Below are positions 1 to 8,935 of a stretch of DNA of 64,000 nt, one piece after another. Source of the DNA: Pseudomonas parafulva (lineage in GTDB: Bacteria; Pseudomonadota; Gammaproteobacteria; Pseudomonadales; Pseudomonadaceae); contig NZ_CP009747.1 in the NCBI RefSeq assembly GCF_000800255.1, positions 1,178,001-1,242,000 of the forward strand, written 5' to 3'. Position numbers and translations under genes: made by a program. Below the pieces are notes generated by a model that was not told the DNA's origin, did no database searches, and saw only the letters and a program-made list of their open reading frames with translations. Each line of letters opens with the position of its first letter. Within the stretch, counting starts at the first letter, position 1.

Positions 1-1904
1 ATCAGTGCGGCCAGCCTGTGGTACTTGGCCTGCCAGGCGGCGCCGATCGCGCAGGCGATCGCGATCAGCCACATCACTACGAATACGCCGGAACCCGGGA
101 TCTTCGGCCGGTCGCCCCAGCTGATGCCGCTATAGAGCATCGGTGATAGACCGGCAATGAACGCGGCTGTCACCAGCATGAACAGTTGTGTCTGCAGGCG
201 GCGACTTGTCAACAGGGCCTCGGCGCGTCGGGCGATCAGCATCAGGCGTACCAGGCCATGTTCGAACAGGCGCTTGCCGTTGAAGCGTTCGATCAGCGGC
301 GGGTAAGGGAAGCGGCCCCGGCGCAGTTGCTTACGCAGCAGCAGGTACAGCACCACACCGCCACACATGGCGATCAGGCTCATGATCATCGGTGCGTTCC
401 AGCCATGCCAGATTGCCAAGCTGTACTCTGGCAGCGTTCCGCCCACCACCGGCAGCGCCGCAGCAGCCAGTAACGGGCCGACAGATTGGGCGGGAAAGAT
501 GCCGACTACCAGGCAGGTCAGCACCAACAGCTCGACCGGTGCACGCATCCAGCGTGGCGGCTCGTGCGGAGTATGTGGCAGGTCCTGCGCAGTGGGCCCG
601 AAGAAAACGTCGACGGTGAAGCGCAACGCATAGGCCACACTGAAGGTTCCGGCTAGAGTCGCGATCACTGGCAAGGCTATTTCGACCCAGGCTGATGAGG
701 TGATGAACACGGTTTCAGCGAAGAACATTTCCTTGGAAATGAAGCCGTTCATCAGCGGCACGCCTGCCATGGATGCGCTGGCGACCATGGCCAGAGTGGC
801 GGTGTACGGCACCAGGCGGATCAGACCGCTGAGGCGTCGGATGTCTCGGGTGCCGCTTTCATGGTCGATGATGCCCGCGGCCATGAACAGCGATGCCTTG
901 AAGGTGGCGTGGTTGAGTATATGGAAGACCGCTGCTACCGCTGCCAGCGGGCTGTTCAGTCCCAATAGCAAGGTGATCAGACCCAGGTGGCTGATGGTCG
1001 AATAGGCCAGCAAACCCTTGAGATCGTTCTGAAACATGGCGGCGAACGCACCGAGTAACAAAGTGCAGGCACCGGCACCGCCGACGATCCAGAACCATTC
1101 CTCGGTGCCTGCCAGTGTTGGCCAAAGCCGAGCCATCAGGAACACTCCTGCCTTGACCATGGTCGCGGAGTGCAGGTATGCCGAAACTGGCGTGGGCGCA
1201 GCCATTGCGTGCGGCAGCCAGAACTGGAAGGGGAATTGCGCACTCTTGCTCAAGGCGCCCAGGAGGATCAACGGTAGCAGCACCGGATAGAGCGCATGCT
1301 GGCGCACGGCATCGCCGGCAGCCAGTACCTTGTCCAGGTCGTAGCTGCCGACCACATGTCCGAGCAATAGCGCCCCGACCAGCAGGCAGAGCCCGCCTGC
1401 GCCGGTGACCATCAACGCCATGTAGGCGCCACGGCGGGCGTCGGCGCGGTGGTGCCAGTAGCCAATCAGCAGGAAGGAGAACAGGCTGGTGAGCTCCCAG
1501 AAGAACACCAGTTGAATAAGGTTGCCGGAAATCACCAAGCCGAGCATGGCGCCCATGAAGGCCAGGAAGAAGGCAAAGAAGCGTGGCACTGGATCCTGGG
1601 GCGACATGTAGTAGCGCGCATACAGAGACACCAGGGTACCGATGCCCAGCACCAGCAGCGAAAACAGCCAGGCAAAGCCGTCCATGCGCAGCACCAGGTT
1701 CAAGCCTAGGCTCGGCAACCACAGAAATTCTTCGCGAATCACGCCGCCATGCGCGACCTGCGGATACAGCAGCGCCACCTGGACAGTGCCGACCAGGGCT
1801 ACGAGTCCGGCAAGGATGGACTCGGCATTACGCGCATTGTGCGGCAGGACGGCTGCCAGGCAACTGCCGATGAACGGCAGAAGCAATAGCACTATCAATG
1901 ACAT
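1..1904 (-). CDS. Mrp/Pha-type monovalent cation/H+ antiporter subunit A (3' part outside window)
   Basis: Reading the minus strand from an ATG at 1904 gives an open frame of about 634 residues that runs off the left edge without a stop. It is a very hydrophobic protein related to NuoL/MrpA: an early segment WELTSLFSFLLIGYW carries the conserved glutamate, and a later block (LLGALSKSAQFPFQFWLP ... AAPTPVSAYLHSATMVKAG) carries the lysines and Pro-rich loop typical of proton-pumping antiporter-like subunits. In Pseudomonas, subunit A is close to 970 residues, so about a third is missing; the other subunits should follow to the left. Expected role is Na+(K+)/H+ exchange in the inner membrane for alkali and salt tolerance. 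No strong ribosome binding site is visible, so the start rests on homology to family N-termini. Confidence 0.88.
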   Translation of the reverse strand, partial: MSLIVLLLLPFIGSCLAAVLPHNARNAESILAGLVALVGTVQVALLYPQVAHGGVIREEFLWLPSLGLNLVLRMDGFAWLFSLLVLGIGTLVSLYARYYMSPQDPVPRFFAFFLAFMGAMLGLVISGNLIQLVFFWELTSLFSFLLIGYWHHRADARRGAYMALMVTGAGGLCLLVGALLLGHVVGSYDLDKVLAAGDAVRQHALYPVLLPLILLGALSKSAQFPFQFWLPHAMAAPTPVSAYLHSATMVKAGVFLMARLWPTLAGTEEWFWIVGGAGACTLLLGAFAAMFQNDLKGLLAYSTISHLGLITLLLGLNSPLAAVAAVFHILNHATFKASLFMAAGIIDHESGTRDIRRLSGLIRLVPYTATLAMVASASMAGVPLMNGFISKEMFFAETVFITSSAWVEIALPVIATLAGTFSVAYALRFTVDVFFGPTAQDLPHTPHEPPRWMRAPVELLVLTCLVVGIFPAQSVGPLLAAAALPVVGGTLPEYSLAIWHGWNAPMIMSLIAMCGGVVLYLLLRKQLRRGRFPYPPLIERFNGKRLFEHGLVRLMLIARRAEALLTSRRLQTQLFMLVTAAFIAGLSPMLYSGISWGDRPKIPGSGVFVVMWLIAIACAIGAAWQAKYHRLAAL

Positions 1905-2055
1905 AGCGTTCTAATCTGCGAAGGTTGGTCAAGGATCATACGTGCGCAGGTGGTGGATCACCAACACGCAAGCTGTGGCAGAATCCTACAAAAGCGTGGT
2001 GACAAGCAGTTTTTTTATAACAGTTTTTTTCAGAGCATAGTCATTGGGCGAGAGT

Positions 2056-3009
2056 TCAACGCCCGCTCTCGCCTGCATTGTTCGGTGAGAGCGCCGAGGT
2101 ATCGTCCGGCACGGTGCTCCTGCGCCGGACCTTCAGTTCGCTGATAACGACCGCTGTCACGATCAATGCGCCACCCAACAGCGCCAAGCCCGGTAGGCGT
2201 TCTCCGGCAAGACGACCGACAATCCCTGCCCAGACCGGCTCGCCGGCGTAGATCAAGGTAGCCCGGGTGGGCGATACCGACTTCTGCGCCCAATTCATCG
2301 CGACTTGGATGACTGCACTCATGGCGCCCAGGCCAATGGCGCTGATAAGCAGTAGCCAGGAAAAATCAGGCAAGCGCTCCTGAGTTGGAATAGTCATCAG
2401 AAATGACAGCACAGAAGCGGTCGCCAGTTGCACCACGGTCACTCGGCGCACGTCCACCTTACCGGCATAGCGGCTGATCAGGATGATTTCACCGGCGATC
2501 GCCACCGCGCTGATCAGCGTCACCAGTTCACCTTCGCTCATGTGCAAAGTGCCGCCCTCAGGGCCTGCCAACAACATCAGGCCAACGAAGGCCAAGACGA
2601 TTCCGAGGCTGGGCATCAAGCCAGGCCGCCGCCCTAGTACCAGCCACTGCAGCAAGGGCACGAAAGGCACGTACAGCGCGGTGATGAAGGCTGACTGACT
2701 GCTGCTGATGCTTTGCAGGCCCATGGTTTGAAGTCCGTAACCGAGCATGATCGAGGCGCCAATCACTACCCCGGCTTTCAATTCGGTGAATGTCAGTCCT
2801 GGCAATGCGCGCATCGAGACCAGCCCGACGAACAGCGCCGCTGCGGCAAACCGCAGTCCGACGAAGTACATCGGCCCACTGACGCTCATGACGTTGTGGA
2901 CGATCAGGAAGGTTCCGCCCCACAGCATGGTAATGAACACCAGCACCATCTCAGCTTTGCTCAGGCGGAAATAGATGTAAGGCCGTGGACGGCAGTTGGG
3001 CTGGCTCAT
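2056..3009 (-). CDS. EamA-family (DMT) transporter, putative metabolite exporter
   Basis: About 317 residues with roughly ten hydrophobic segments in two EamA repeats. The first begins at FITMLWGGTFLIVHNVMS, and the second contains the family's conserved proline-rich ending (YAGEPVWAGIVGRL). I start at the internal Met of MSQPNCRPRP rather than ten residues earlier, because the longer form runs towards the operator region. EamA proteins export amino acids or other small metabolites from the cytoplasm; the substrate is not readable here. It is divergent from an XRE-cupin regulator, and two related palindromes lie between the genes, so it is the natural target of that regulator. The N-terminus is polar and slightly longer than usual. 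Confidence 0.85.
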   Translation of the reverse strand: MSQPNCRPRPYIYFRLSKAEMVLVFITMLWGGTFLIVHNVMSVSGPMYFVGLRFAAAALFVGLVSMRALPGLTFTELKAGVVIGASIMLGYGLQTMGLQSISSSQSAFITALYVPFVPLLQWLVLGRRPGLMPSLGIVLAFVGLMLLAGPEGGTLHMSEGELVTLISAVAIAGEIILISRYAGKVDVRRVTVVQLATASVLSFLMTIPTQERLPDFSWLLLISAIGLGAMSAVIQVAMNWAQKSVSPTRATLIYAGEPVWAGIVGRLAGERLPGLALLGGALIVTAVVISELKVRRRSTVPDDTSALSPNNAGESGR

Positions 3010-3052
3010 GATCTTGCGCACTCGTGGAGGGCGGCGCACAATCGCCGCAAAG

Positions 3053-3070
3053 TGCGCAGTATACTGCGCA
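3053..3070. promoter_or_regulatory. perfect 18-bp palindromic operator candidate
   Basis: TGCGCAGTATACTGCGCA reads the same on both strands and lies 44 bp upstream of the EamA exporter start, between it and the XRE-cupin gene. Variants occur at 3082-3099 and 8638-8655. Binding by the neighbouring regulator is inferred. Confidence 0.7.
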
Positions 3071-3081
3071 GCCCCTTCTGG

Positions 3082-3099
3082 TGAGCAATATAGTGCACA
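3082..3099. promoter_or_regulatory. second, imperfect copy of the operator palindrome
   Basis: TGAGCAATATAGTGCACA matches the perfect palindrome at 3053-3070 with a few substitutions and keeps the TATA centre. It covers the likely Shine-Dalgarno sequence and start codon of the XRE-cupin gene, a position that would suit autorepression. Confidence 0.55.
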
Positions 3100-3656
3100 G
3101 AGATTCTTCCCACCGCGCTTCGGTGTTGCAATACGTCAGCCAGAACATCCGCCGCTTGCGCACTGAGCAACGCTATAGCCAGACTCTTTTGGCAGAGCGC
3201 TCGGGCGTCAGCCGACGGATGCTAGTGGCCATCGAAGCTGGCGAAAAGAATGTGAGCTTGACCACCCTTGACCTGATCGCCGAAGCCTTGGGCGTAGCGT
3301 TCAGTACGCTTATCCAGGCACCCGAACAGCGTGATTCGGCACGCATCAACCAACTGGCCTGGGCTGGGCAGCACCCCGAGAGTCGTGCTGTATTGCTGGG
3401 TAGCAGTTCGGCACGGCGTGAAGTGGAATTGTGGGAGTGGACCCTGGGGCCAGGCGAGTACTATGCCAGTGAGGCCGATGCTGAAGGCTGGAGTGAGCAG
3501 ATCTATGTCTGCTCAGGTTGCCTGACCGTGGTGATCGAGGGGGGCGAAGTGCGCCTGCAAGCAGGCGACTTCTACATCTTCCAAAGCAATTGCCGTTATG
3601 CCTACCGTAACGACGGCGACCAACCCACTCGCTTCGTGCGCAACGTAGTGATTTGA
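3093..3656 (+). CDS. XRE-cupin transcriptional regulator
   Basis: About 187 residues. An N-terminal XRE helix-turn-helix (VSQNIRRLR ... SQTLLAERSGVSRRMLVAIEAG ... LDLIAEALGV) is followed by a C-terminal cupin domain (GPGEYYASEADAEGWSEQIYV ... GDFYIFQSNCRYAYRN). Such regulators typically sense a small ligand in the cupin barrel and repress adjacent transport or catabolic genes. The chosen start is GTG at 3093, preceded at 7 bases by GGTGAG; an in-frame ATG at 3024 would place the operator inside the gene, and GTG at 3081 is also possible. It is divergent from an EamA exporter. The same palindrome lies before a second exporter gene near 8.6 kb, suggesting a small regulon. Confidence 0.85.
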   Translation: MHRDSSHRASVLQYVSQNIRRLRTEQRYSQTLLAERSGVSRRMLVAIEAGEKNVSLTTLDLIAEALGVAFSTLIQAPEQRDSARINQLAWAGQHPESRAVLLGSSSARREVELWEWTLGPGEYYASEADAEGWSEQIYVCSGCLTVVIEGGEVRLQAGDFYIFQSNCRYAYRNDGDQPTRFVRNVVI

Positions 3657-3666
3657 GCGCAGTGCT

Positions 3667-4218
3667 TCACGCCTCGGCGAGCAGTGAGGCGGTGTCTTGT
3701 ACGCGAGCGAACGCAAATGCCAGGGCGGCCATGGCTGCACCATGCACTTGCTCAGCCGGTATGCTGTGCTCGGCGAAGGTAAGTCCCAGTGTTGCGCAGG
3801 CGTCGTGTGCCACTGTCACTTGGTATCCATGGTCTGCTGCGGCGCGGGTGGCCGAGTCGATGCACATATGGCTCATGGCTCCGACAATGGTTATCGCCTC
3901 TACGGCCTGCTCATCCAGCACTTTCTTGAGCTCAGTGTCACGAAAGGCGTTGACCTGATGCTTGAGCACTACCACCTCATCGGCGGTGGGTAGCACCTTT
4001 ACATGAATTTGCGCGCCGTGCGAACCAGGCGCGAAGAACGGCGCGTCAGCCGACTCGAACTCGTGGCGAACATGCACCACCAGGTCGCCGCGTTCGCGAG
4101 CTTTGGCCAGCAGGCGCGCGGCATTGTCGGCCGCCGCTTCGATGCCGTCCAAGGTCCATTTGCCGCCGGGGAAGTAATCGTACTGGATATCGATGAGAAT
4201 AAGGGCCTCTTTAGCCAT
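3667..4218 (-). CDS. isochorismatase-family cysteine hydrolase
   Basis: About 183 residues starting MAKEALILIDIQYDYFPGG. The three positions of the family's catalytic triad are present: Asp in LIDIQYDY, Lys in VKVLPTADEVVVLKHQVNAF, and Cys in MSHMCIDSATRAA. Members hydrolyse amides, carbamates or vinyl ethers (nicotinamide, N-carbamoyl compounds, isochorismate); the exact substrate cannot be read. An upstream extension of the frame to 4623 is ignored, since it overlaps the divergent regulator and looks noncoding. The gene is divergent from a GlxA-type AraC regulator, a common arrangement that suggests control by that neighbour. It converges with the XRE-cupin gene, leaving only about 10 bases between stops. 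Confidence 0.9.
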   Translation of the reverse strand: MAKEALILIDIQYDYFPGGKWTLDGIEAAADNAARLLAKARERGDLVVHVRHEFESADAPFFAPGSHGAQIHVKVLPTADEVVVLKHQVNAFRDTELKKVLDEQAVEAITIVGAMSHMCIDSATRAAADHGYQVTVAHDACATLGLTFAEHSIPAEQVHGAAMAALAFAFARVQDTASLLAEA

Positions 4219-4320
4219 GTCGCGAGTCTCCGGTGAAGTGTGCTGAGAGTGCGATGAGGTTAGCCCGAGATGGAGCCGGCCGGGATTGGCGCGACCGACA
4301 GATTGAAGGCAAAAACTGAC

Positions 4321-5286
4321 ATGGGGTCTGAAGTGGAAGTAGGCGTGTTGATCTACCCGGATGTGCAGATCGCGGCGGTACACGGCTTGACGGATCTGTT
4401 CGCAGTCGCCAACAGGGTGGCTGGAGAGATGGGCAATATTCAGTTGTCGAGGATCCGCGTCACTCACTGGCAGCTCGATAGCGTCGGCAGATTGGCCCCT
4501 GTGTATGACAGTCACCCGGGAGCGGTCCATGCGCTCAACGTGTTGGTGATCCCGCCCAGTCTTGGTGGCGCGCCTCCCTCGGAGCTGCTTGAGCGTCATT
4601 GTCCGCACCTGTGTGACTGGCACGGACGTGGTGCGGTGCTGGCCTCAGTATGCATTGGTGTGTTCTTCCTCGCCGCCAGCGGGGTGCTGGATCGGCGTCC
4701 GGCGAGCACTCACCAAAACTACGTGCACGCTTTGCTCGAGCGCTACCCCGAGGTCCGCGCTGACGCCAATGTGCCCCTACTGGACGACGGCGACGTCGTG
4801 ACCTCGGCGGGCTTGATGGCTTGGACCGGGCTGGGACTGCGATTGCTCGAGCGTTTTCTTGGCGCCACGCTCGCCTTTGAGACTGCCCGCTACCTTTCGC
4901 TGGAGCCGCTGCCAAGCGCAGTCGCGGGAGCACTGTTCGTCCCTCGCCTGGACCATGGTGATGAGGCTGTGCTCAAAGTGCAGCATTGGTTGCAGGGCGG
5001 TGCGGTGCAACACGCAAGTGTGAGCAGTATGGCGGCATGCGCCGGTTTGGAGGAGCGCACCTTCCTTCGCCGGTTCCGTGCTGCAACTGGATTGCGTCCT
5101 ACTCATTATTGTCAGCAGATCCGGGTGGGGCGTGCTTGTCGCTTGTTGGAGTTTACCAGGCGTAACGTGGACCAGATCGCCTGGGAGGTGGGATACCAGG
5201 ATCCTGGCGCGTTTCGCAAGGTGTTCCAGGCCGCCACAGGTTTTACACCCAGTGACTATCGACGACGTTTCGCCCCGACCGTTTGA
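4321..5286 (+). CDS. GlxA-type AraC-family transcriptional regulator with DJ-1/PfpI-like domain
   Basis: About 321 residues. The N-terminal ~190 residues resemble the class I amidotransferase/DJ-1 fold (VEVGVLIYPDVQIAAVHGLTDLF; elbow cysteine in LASVCIGVFFLAASG), used for ligand sensing. The last ~100 residues are an AraC double helix-turn-helix (MAACAGLEERTFLRRFRAATG ... VDQIAWEVGYQDPGAFRKVFQAATGFTPSDYRR). ATG 4321 is preferred because it leaves about 100 bp for the divergent promoter with the isochorismatase gene; ATG 4270 in the same frame has a GAGG at suitable distance and remains possible. It probably activates the neighbouring hydrolase gene; the inducer is unknown. Confidence 0.85.
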   Translation: MGSEVEVGVLIYPDVQIAAVHGLTDLFAVANRVAGEMGNIQLSRIRVTHWQLDSVGRLAPVYDSHPGAVHALNVLVIPPSLGGAPPSELLERHCPHLCDWHGRGAVLASVCIGVFFLAASGVLDRRPASTHQNYVHALLERYPEVRADANVPLLDDGDVVTSAGLMAWTGLGLRLLERFLGATLAFETARYLSLEPLPSAVAGALFVPRLDHGDEAVLKVQHWLQGGAVQHASVSSMAACAGLEERTFLRRFRAATGLRPTHYCQQIRVGRACRLLEFTRRNVDQIAWEVGYQDPGAFRKVFQAATGFTPSDYRRRFAPTV

Positions 5287-5405
5287 TCGAGCCGCGCTGG
5301 CATAACTGACGGCAGCACCGGCATCTGGCTCCGATTGCAGGACATGGCCTGCTGTTCCATTATCCAGCGTCTGAAACCGTCGACGATATTGCCGCAGGAG
5401 AGTGC

Positions 5406-7214
5406 ATGAGCCGTTCCCCAACCCCCCAGGATTCCGTTGCTTCGCGTCTGGCACGTGTTCGTCAGGTGCTGGCCAGAGAAGGCGTCGATGCCTTGTTGGT
5501 GCCTTCTGCCGATCCTCATTTGTCGGAATACCTGCCTGAGCATTGGCAAGGCCGTCAGTGGCTTTCTGGATTTCAGGGGTCGGTGGGAACGCTGGTGGTC
5601 ACGGCGGAGTTCGCCGGTCTATGGGTCGATAGCCGCTATTGGGAACAAGCCGCAGTGGAGCTGTCAGGCAGTGGCATCGAACTGATGAAGCTGCAGGGAG
5701 GTGGGCCCGGCGCACTCGATTGGCTGGGTGCGCATACCGTCAGTGGCGGGGTGGTTGCAGTCGATGGCGCGGTGATGTCCCTGACCTCCGCCCGTCAACT
5801 GGAAGAGCGTCTGAAAGTACGTCACGCGAAATTGCTCACCCATCTGGACGTGTTTGAAGAGGTGTGGAGTGCGCGTCCGGCGTTACCTGGCAATCGTGTC
5901 TATGAACACTTGGCGCCCTATGCCACGCGTGCGCGCGCTGACAAGCTCGCAGCGTTGCGCTGCACAATGGCCGAGAAGGATGCTGATTGGCATTTCATTG
6001 CCACCTTGGATGATATCGCCTGGCTGTTCAATCTGCGGGGTAGCGATGTTTCCTACAACCCGGTGTTTGTGGCGTTTGCCTTGATCGGTGGTGACCGAGC
6101 GACGCTTTTCGTTGCGCAGGAAAAAATCGATGCCAGCCTGCGTCAGACACTCGCTGCCGATGGTGTCGAGGTGCAGGATTACAGTGAAATCCATCGAGCA
6201 CTGGCCGCGATCGAAACTGATCACCGTCTTTTGTTTGATCCGGCACGTGTGACCTGTGGTCTTCTGGCGTCTGTCGATGAACGCGTTACGTGGATCGAGA
6301 GCCTCAACCCGACGACGTTGAGTAAGTCGCGCAAAAGCGAGGCCGAACTGATGCATATCCGTAAGGTAATGGAACAGGATGGTGCAGCCTTGTGCGAGTT
6401 CTTCGCCTGGTTCGAAATGACTCTGGGACAGGAGGTCATCACCGAACTGTCGGTGGATGAGCACTTGAGTGCAGCGCGGGCGCGACGGCCTGACTTCGTC
6501 TCGTTGAGCTTCTCGACCATTGCTGCGTTCAATGCCAATGGCGCAATGCCGCACTATCGCGCGACTGCCCAGTCCCATGCGGTGATCGAGGGTGATGGCT
6601 TGCTGCTCATCGACTCGGGCGGACAGTACTTTGGGGGGACTACCGACATCACCCGCATGGTGCCGATCGGTACGCCCAGCGAGGCGCAGAAGACGGACTG
6701 TACGCGCGTGCTCAAAGGCATGATCGCACTATCACGCGCGAAGTTTCCGCGAGGGATTCTCTCGCCGATGCTCGACGCCATCGCCAGGGCACCGCTGTGG
6801 GTGGATCAAGTCGATTACGGGCATGGCACAGGGCATGGGGTAGGCTACTTCATGAATGTGCACGAGGGGCCGCAGGTGATTGCCTATCAAGCCTCCGCCA
6901 GTCCGCAGACAGCGATGCAGGAGGGCATGATCAGTTCCATCGAGCCGGGTACCTACAGGCCTGGTGAGTGGGGCGTACGGATCGAAAACCTGGTGGTCAA
7001 TCGCGAAGCAGGGCGAAGTGTCTTCGGCGAGTTTCTGGCGTTCGAAACGTTGACCCTGTGCCCGATCGATACACGTTGCCTGATACCAGAGTTACTGGAC
7101 GCTTCAGAACGGCATTGGCTCAATCAGTATCACCAGGCAGTGCGCCAGCGTCTTGCGCCTCTACTTGAGGGTGATGCCCTTGCGTGGCTGGAGCGCCGGA
7201 CCCAGCCTCTATGA
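5406..7214 (+). CDS. M24-family aminopeptidase P (Xaa-Pro aminopeptidase)
   Basis: About 602 residues, the long three-domain form of aminopeptidase P. Two creatinase-like N-terminal domains are followed by a pita-bread catalytic domain with metal ligands in LLIDSGGQYFGGTTDITRM, GHGTGHGVGYFMNVHEGP and ISSIEPGTY...WGVRIENLV. It removes N-terminal residues preceding proline in the cytoplasm, using two metal ions. The ATG at 5406 has AGGAG six bases upstream. The gene stands alone and ends just before a symmetrical terminator shared with the convergent lipoprotein gene. Confidence 0.93.
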   Translation: MSRSPTPQDSVASRLARVRQVLAREGVDALLVPSADPHLSEYLPEHWQGRQWLSGFQGSVGTLVVTAEFAGLWVDSRYWEQAAVELSGSGIELMKLQGGGPGALDWLGAHTVSGGVVAVDGAVMSLTSARQLEERLKVRHAKLLTHLDVFEEVWSARPALPGNRVYEHLAPYATRARADKLAALRCTMAEKDADWHFIATLDDIAWLFNLRGSDVSYNPVFVAFALIGGDRATLFVAQEKIDASLRQTLAADGVEVQDYSEIHRALAAIETDHRLLFDPARVTCGLLASVDERVTWIESLNPTTLSKSRKSEAELMHIRKVMEQDGAALCEFFAWFEMTLGQEVITELSVDEHLSAARARRPDFVSLSFSTIAAFNANGAMPHYRATAQSHAVIEGDGLLLIDSGGQYFGGTTDITRMVPIGTPSEAQKTDCTRVLKGMIALSRAKFPRGILSPMLDAIARAPLWVDQVDYGHGTGHGVGYFMNVHEGPQVIAYQASASPQTAMQEGMISSIEPGTYRPGEWGVRIENLVVNREAGRSVFGEFLAFETLTLCPIDTRCLIPELLDASERHWLNQYHQAVRQRLAPLLEGDALAWLERRTQPL

Positions 7215-7222
7215 GAGAGTTG

Positions 7223-7252
7223 AAAGAAGGGCAGCGAACGCTGCCCTTCTTT
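7223..7252. terminator. bidirectional intrinsic terminator
   Basis: AAAGAAGGGCAGCG and CGCTGCCCTTCTTT form a 14-bp perfect stem with a two-base centre and A/T-rich flanks. It lies between convergent genes; its right end includes part of the TAA stop of the lipoprotein gene. Confidence 0.9.
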
Positions 7253-7532
7253 ACTTGCAGATCACGATCATGCTGCGACTGGTATAGCCGGCCGGATTGA
7301 TTCCGAACACATAATCGCCAGGCTCCTCCTCACTGTCGCTGGAGCGAGCGATGACTTTGTACCCTTTGCTGCTGCAAGAGGCTTGAGCGTTGGCGTAGCA
7401 CTTGTCCCAAGAGGAAGAGAGGCCCGAGCAATTGATGTGGATGCCTTTCTTTCCTCGTTTCACCTCGGTCTTGGCGGTAGCGGCGCACCCAGCAATGGCC
7501 ACGATGGCCAGGATGAGAAAAATACGTTTCAT
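7251..7532 (-). CDS. small lipoprotein of unknown function
   Basis: 93 residues with a lipoprotein signal peptide: MKRIFLILAIVAIAGCAATA, lipobox IAGC with Cys at position 16. The mature part is small, contains five further cysteines (NCSGLSSSWDKCYANAQASC ... VICK) and a Gly/Tyr pattern seen in many short Pseudomonas lipoproteins whose role is unknown. A good Shine-Dalgarno sequence (AAGGACAGGA) precedes the ATG. Likely anchored in the outer membrane facing the periplasm. It converges with the aminopeptidase P gene and is transcribed from its own promoter. Confidence 0.8.
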   Translation of the reverse strand: MKRIFLILAIVAIAGCAATAKTEVKRGKKGIHINCSGLSSSWDKCYANAQASCSSKGYKVIARSSDSEEEPGDYVFGINPAGYTSRSMIVICK

Positions 7533-7715
7533 TCCTGTCCTTATCAGGGCGTTTACAGGTGTAGGCCCTTTCAGTGGTGACTGCGTTCTTCCTGAAACTC
7601 CCTGCTTCCGTGCCCAGCTTAGTAGATCGTCTGAAAATGATGATTCTTCGACAGCTTAAACAGCCTGACAGACCGGTACAAGGCTGAAGAAGGCCCAATG
7701 AAAGTATTTCTCAGA

Positions 7716-8603
7716 TCAATCGACTGCAACAGGTGGAGGGTTCTCCTTGCGCATGGAAAGGGTTGCGCCCACAGAGGCCGTGATGATCGCCAGAATTGCG
7801 AGCCATTGAGTCAAGCTCAGCACTTCACCGAGAAATAGCAATCCGGACAGCGCTCCGAAGACTGGCTCAATGCTCATCAAGGTGCCGAAGGTGCGAGCTG
7901 GCATGCGGGTGAGTGCGACCATCTCCAGGCTGTAGGGTAGGGCGGTAGAAAGCACCGCCACGCCCAGGGCTATCGGAATTAGCCCAGGTGTCAGCAAGGC
8001 GCTGCCTGCGTGTGCAATCCCAATGGGGGCGATGAACAGGGCTGCGATCAACACGCCAAGGGCTGCGGTCTGGATGCCATTTTCAGCGCCTGCGCGTTGC
8101 CCATATAAAATGTACAGCGCCCAGCACACGCCCGCCCCCAATGCGTACGCAGCGCCTGTGAGGTCTAAGGCAGCGTCAGTTTGTCCGGTCGGCATCAGCA
8201 AGAGCAAGCCGGCGATCGCCAACGCGATCCAGAGAAAATCGAGTGCGCGGCGCGAGGCGAAGATCGCTACCGCCAACGGTCCCGTGAATTCCAAGGCCAC
8301 AGCGATGCCTAGCGGTACGCTACGCAGAGACATATAGAAGAGGAAGTTCATGCCGCCCAAGGCCAACCCGTAAATGATGACGCTGCGCAGAGTGCTAGCG
8401 TTGAGCTTGGCGCGCCATGGCCGCAGTAGGGCTAGCATGATGATGCTGGCAAAGATCAGGCGCAATGCTGTAGTGCCTTGGGCACCTACGATTGGAAACA
8501 TGCTTTTAGCTAAGGAGGCGCCTGACTGGATCGAGGCCATGGCGATTAGCAGCAGGCCAATGGGGAAAAGCGTGGTGGCCAAGCTGCGGGAGGTATTGTT
8601 CAT
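7716..8603 (-). CDS. EamA-family exporter, RhtA-like (threonine/homoserine type)
   Basis: About 295 residues from MNNTSRSLATTLFPIG, with ten predicted membrane segments. It resembles RhtA/YddG exporters (QSGASLAKSMFPIVGAQGTTALRL ... FYMSLRSVPLGIAVALEFTGPLAVA ... SIEPVFGALSGLLFLGE). Probable inner-membrane efflux of amino acids or related metabolites; the substrate is inferred from family only. A longer frame back to 8732 exists, but it would contain the palindrome at 8638-8655, which is much better read as an operator about 35 bp upstream of this start. No clear Shine-Dalgarno sequence is seen, so the exact start is uncertain. It is probably co-regulated with the first EamA gene. Confidence 0.85.
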   Translation of the reverse strand: MNNTSRSLATTLFPIGLLLIAMASIQSGASLAKSMFPIVGAQGTTALRLIFASIIMLALLRPWRAKLNASTLRSVIIYGLALGGMNFLFYMSLRSVPLGIAVALEFTGPLAVAIFASRRALDFLWIALAIAGLLLLMPTGQTDAALDLTGAAYALGAGVCWALYILYGQRAGAENGIQTAALGVLIAALFIAPIGIAHAGSALLTPGLIPIALGVAVLSTALPYSLEMVALTRMPARTFGTLMSIEPVFGALSGLLFLGEVLSLTQWLAILAIITASVGATLSMRKENPPPVAVD

Positions 8604-8637
8604 TGGGTAGGGCAGTCCATAAAGGAGGCGATTCAGT

Positions 8638-8655
8638 TGCGCACTATATTGCGCA
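8638..8655. promoter_or_regulatory. third copy of the XRE-cupin-type operator palindrome
   Basis: TGCGCACTATATTGCGCA keeps both TGCGCA arms of the site at 3053-3070 and differs only in the centre. It is 35 bp upstream of the RhtA-like exporter start, where a repressor would block transcription. Confidence 0.65.
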
Positions 8656-8791
8656 ATTGGTCGCTGGGTATGCAACTGGGTCATGGTTGGCTTATCGATG
8701 AGGCTTGATTTATAGGGCGCAGGGGGCGGCACTGGATGGCCTTGACTACCATTGCACCAATCAACTATTTGAATTTATTTGAAATTAAGCC

Positions 8792-8819
8792 TTGACCGCT
8801 GTTCAGATCCCCTTATAAT
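8792..8819 (+). promoter_or_regulatory. rRNA operon promoter P1 candidate
   Basis: TTGACC, a 16-bp spacer and TATAAT. An A/T-rich stretch at 8761-8790 fits an UP element. It is followed by two more promoter-like elements before the 16S gene. Confidence 0.7.
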
Positions 8820-8935
8820 ACGCCCCACTTCCGCAGCAAACGGAACGCGAAACTCCTTGATAATCAACGAGTTAAGCGAGTTCGGTGTGGTGTGAAGGGC
8901 TTCGATCCTCGGGTTGAAAGCGGTGAAAAAAGCAG

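Noticed and set aside
859-1722. 287-residue minus-strand frame inside the antiporter gene
   Set aside because: The true frame runs from 1904 through the window edge with clear antiporter motifs; this one is Arg/Pro-rich noise in another phase.
1905-2055. Possible small gene or RNA between the antiporter and EamA genes
   Set aside because: Only a T-rich stretch near 2010-2030 is visible; no ribosome site with frame and no strong hairpin.
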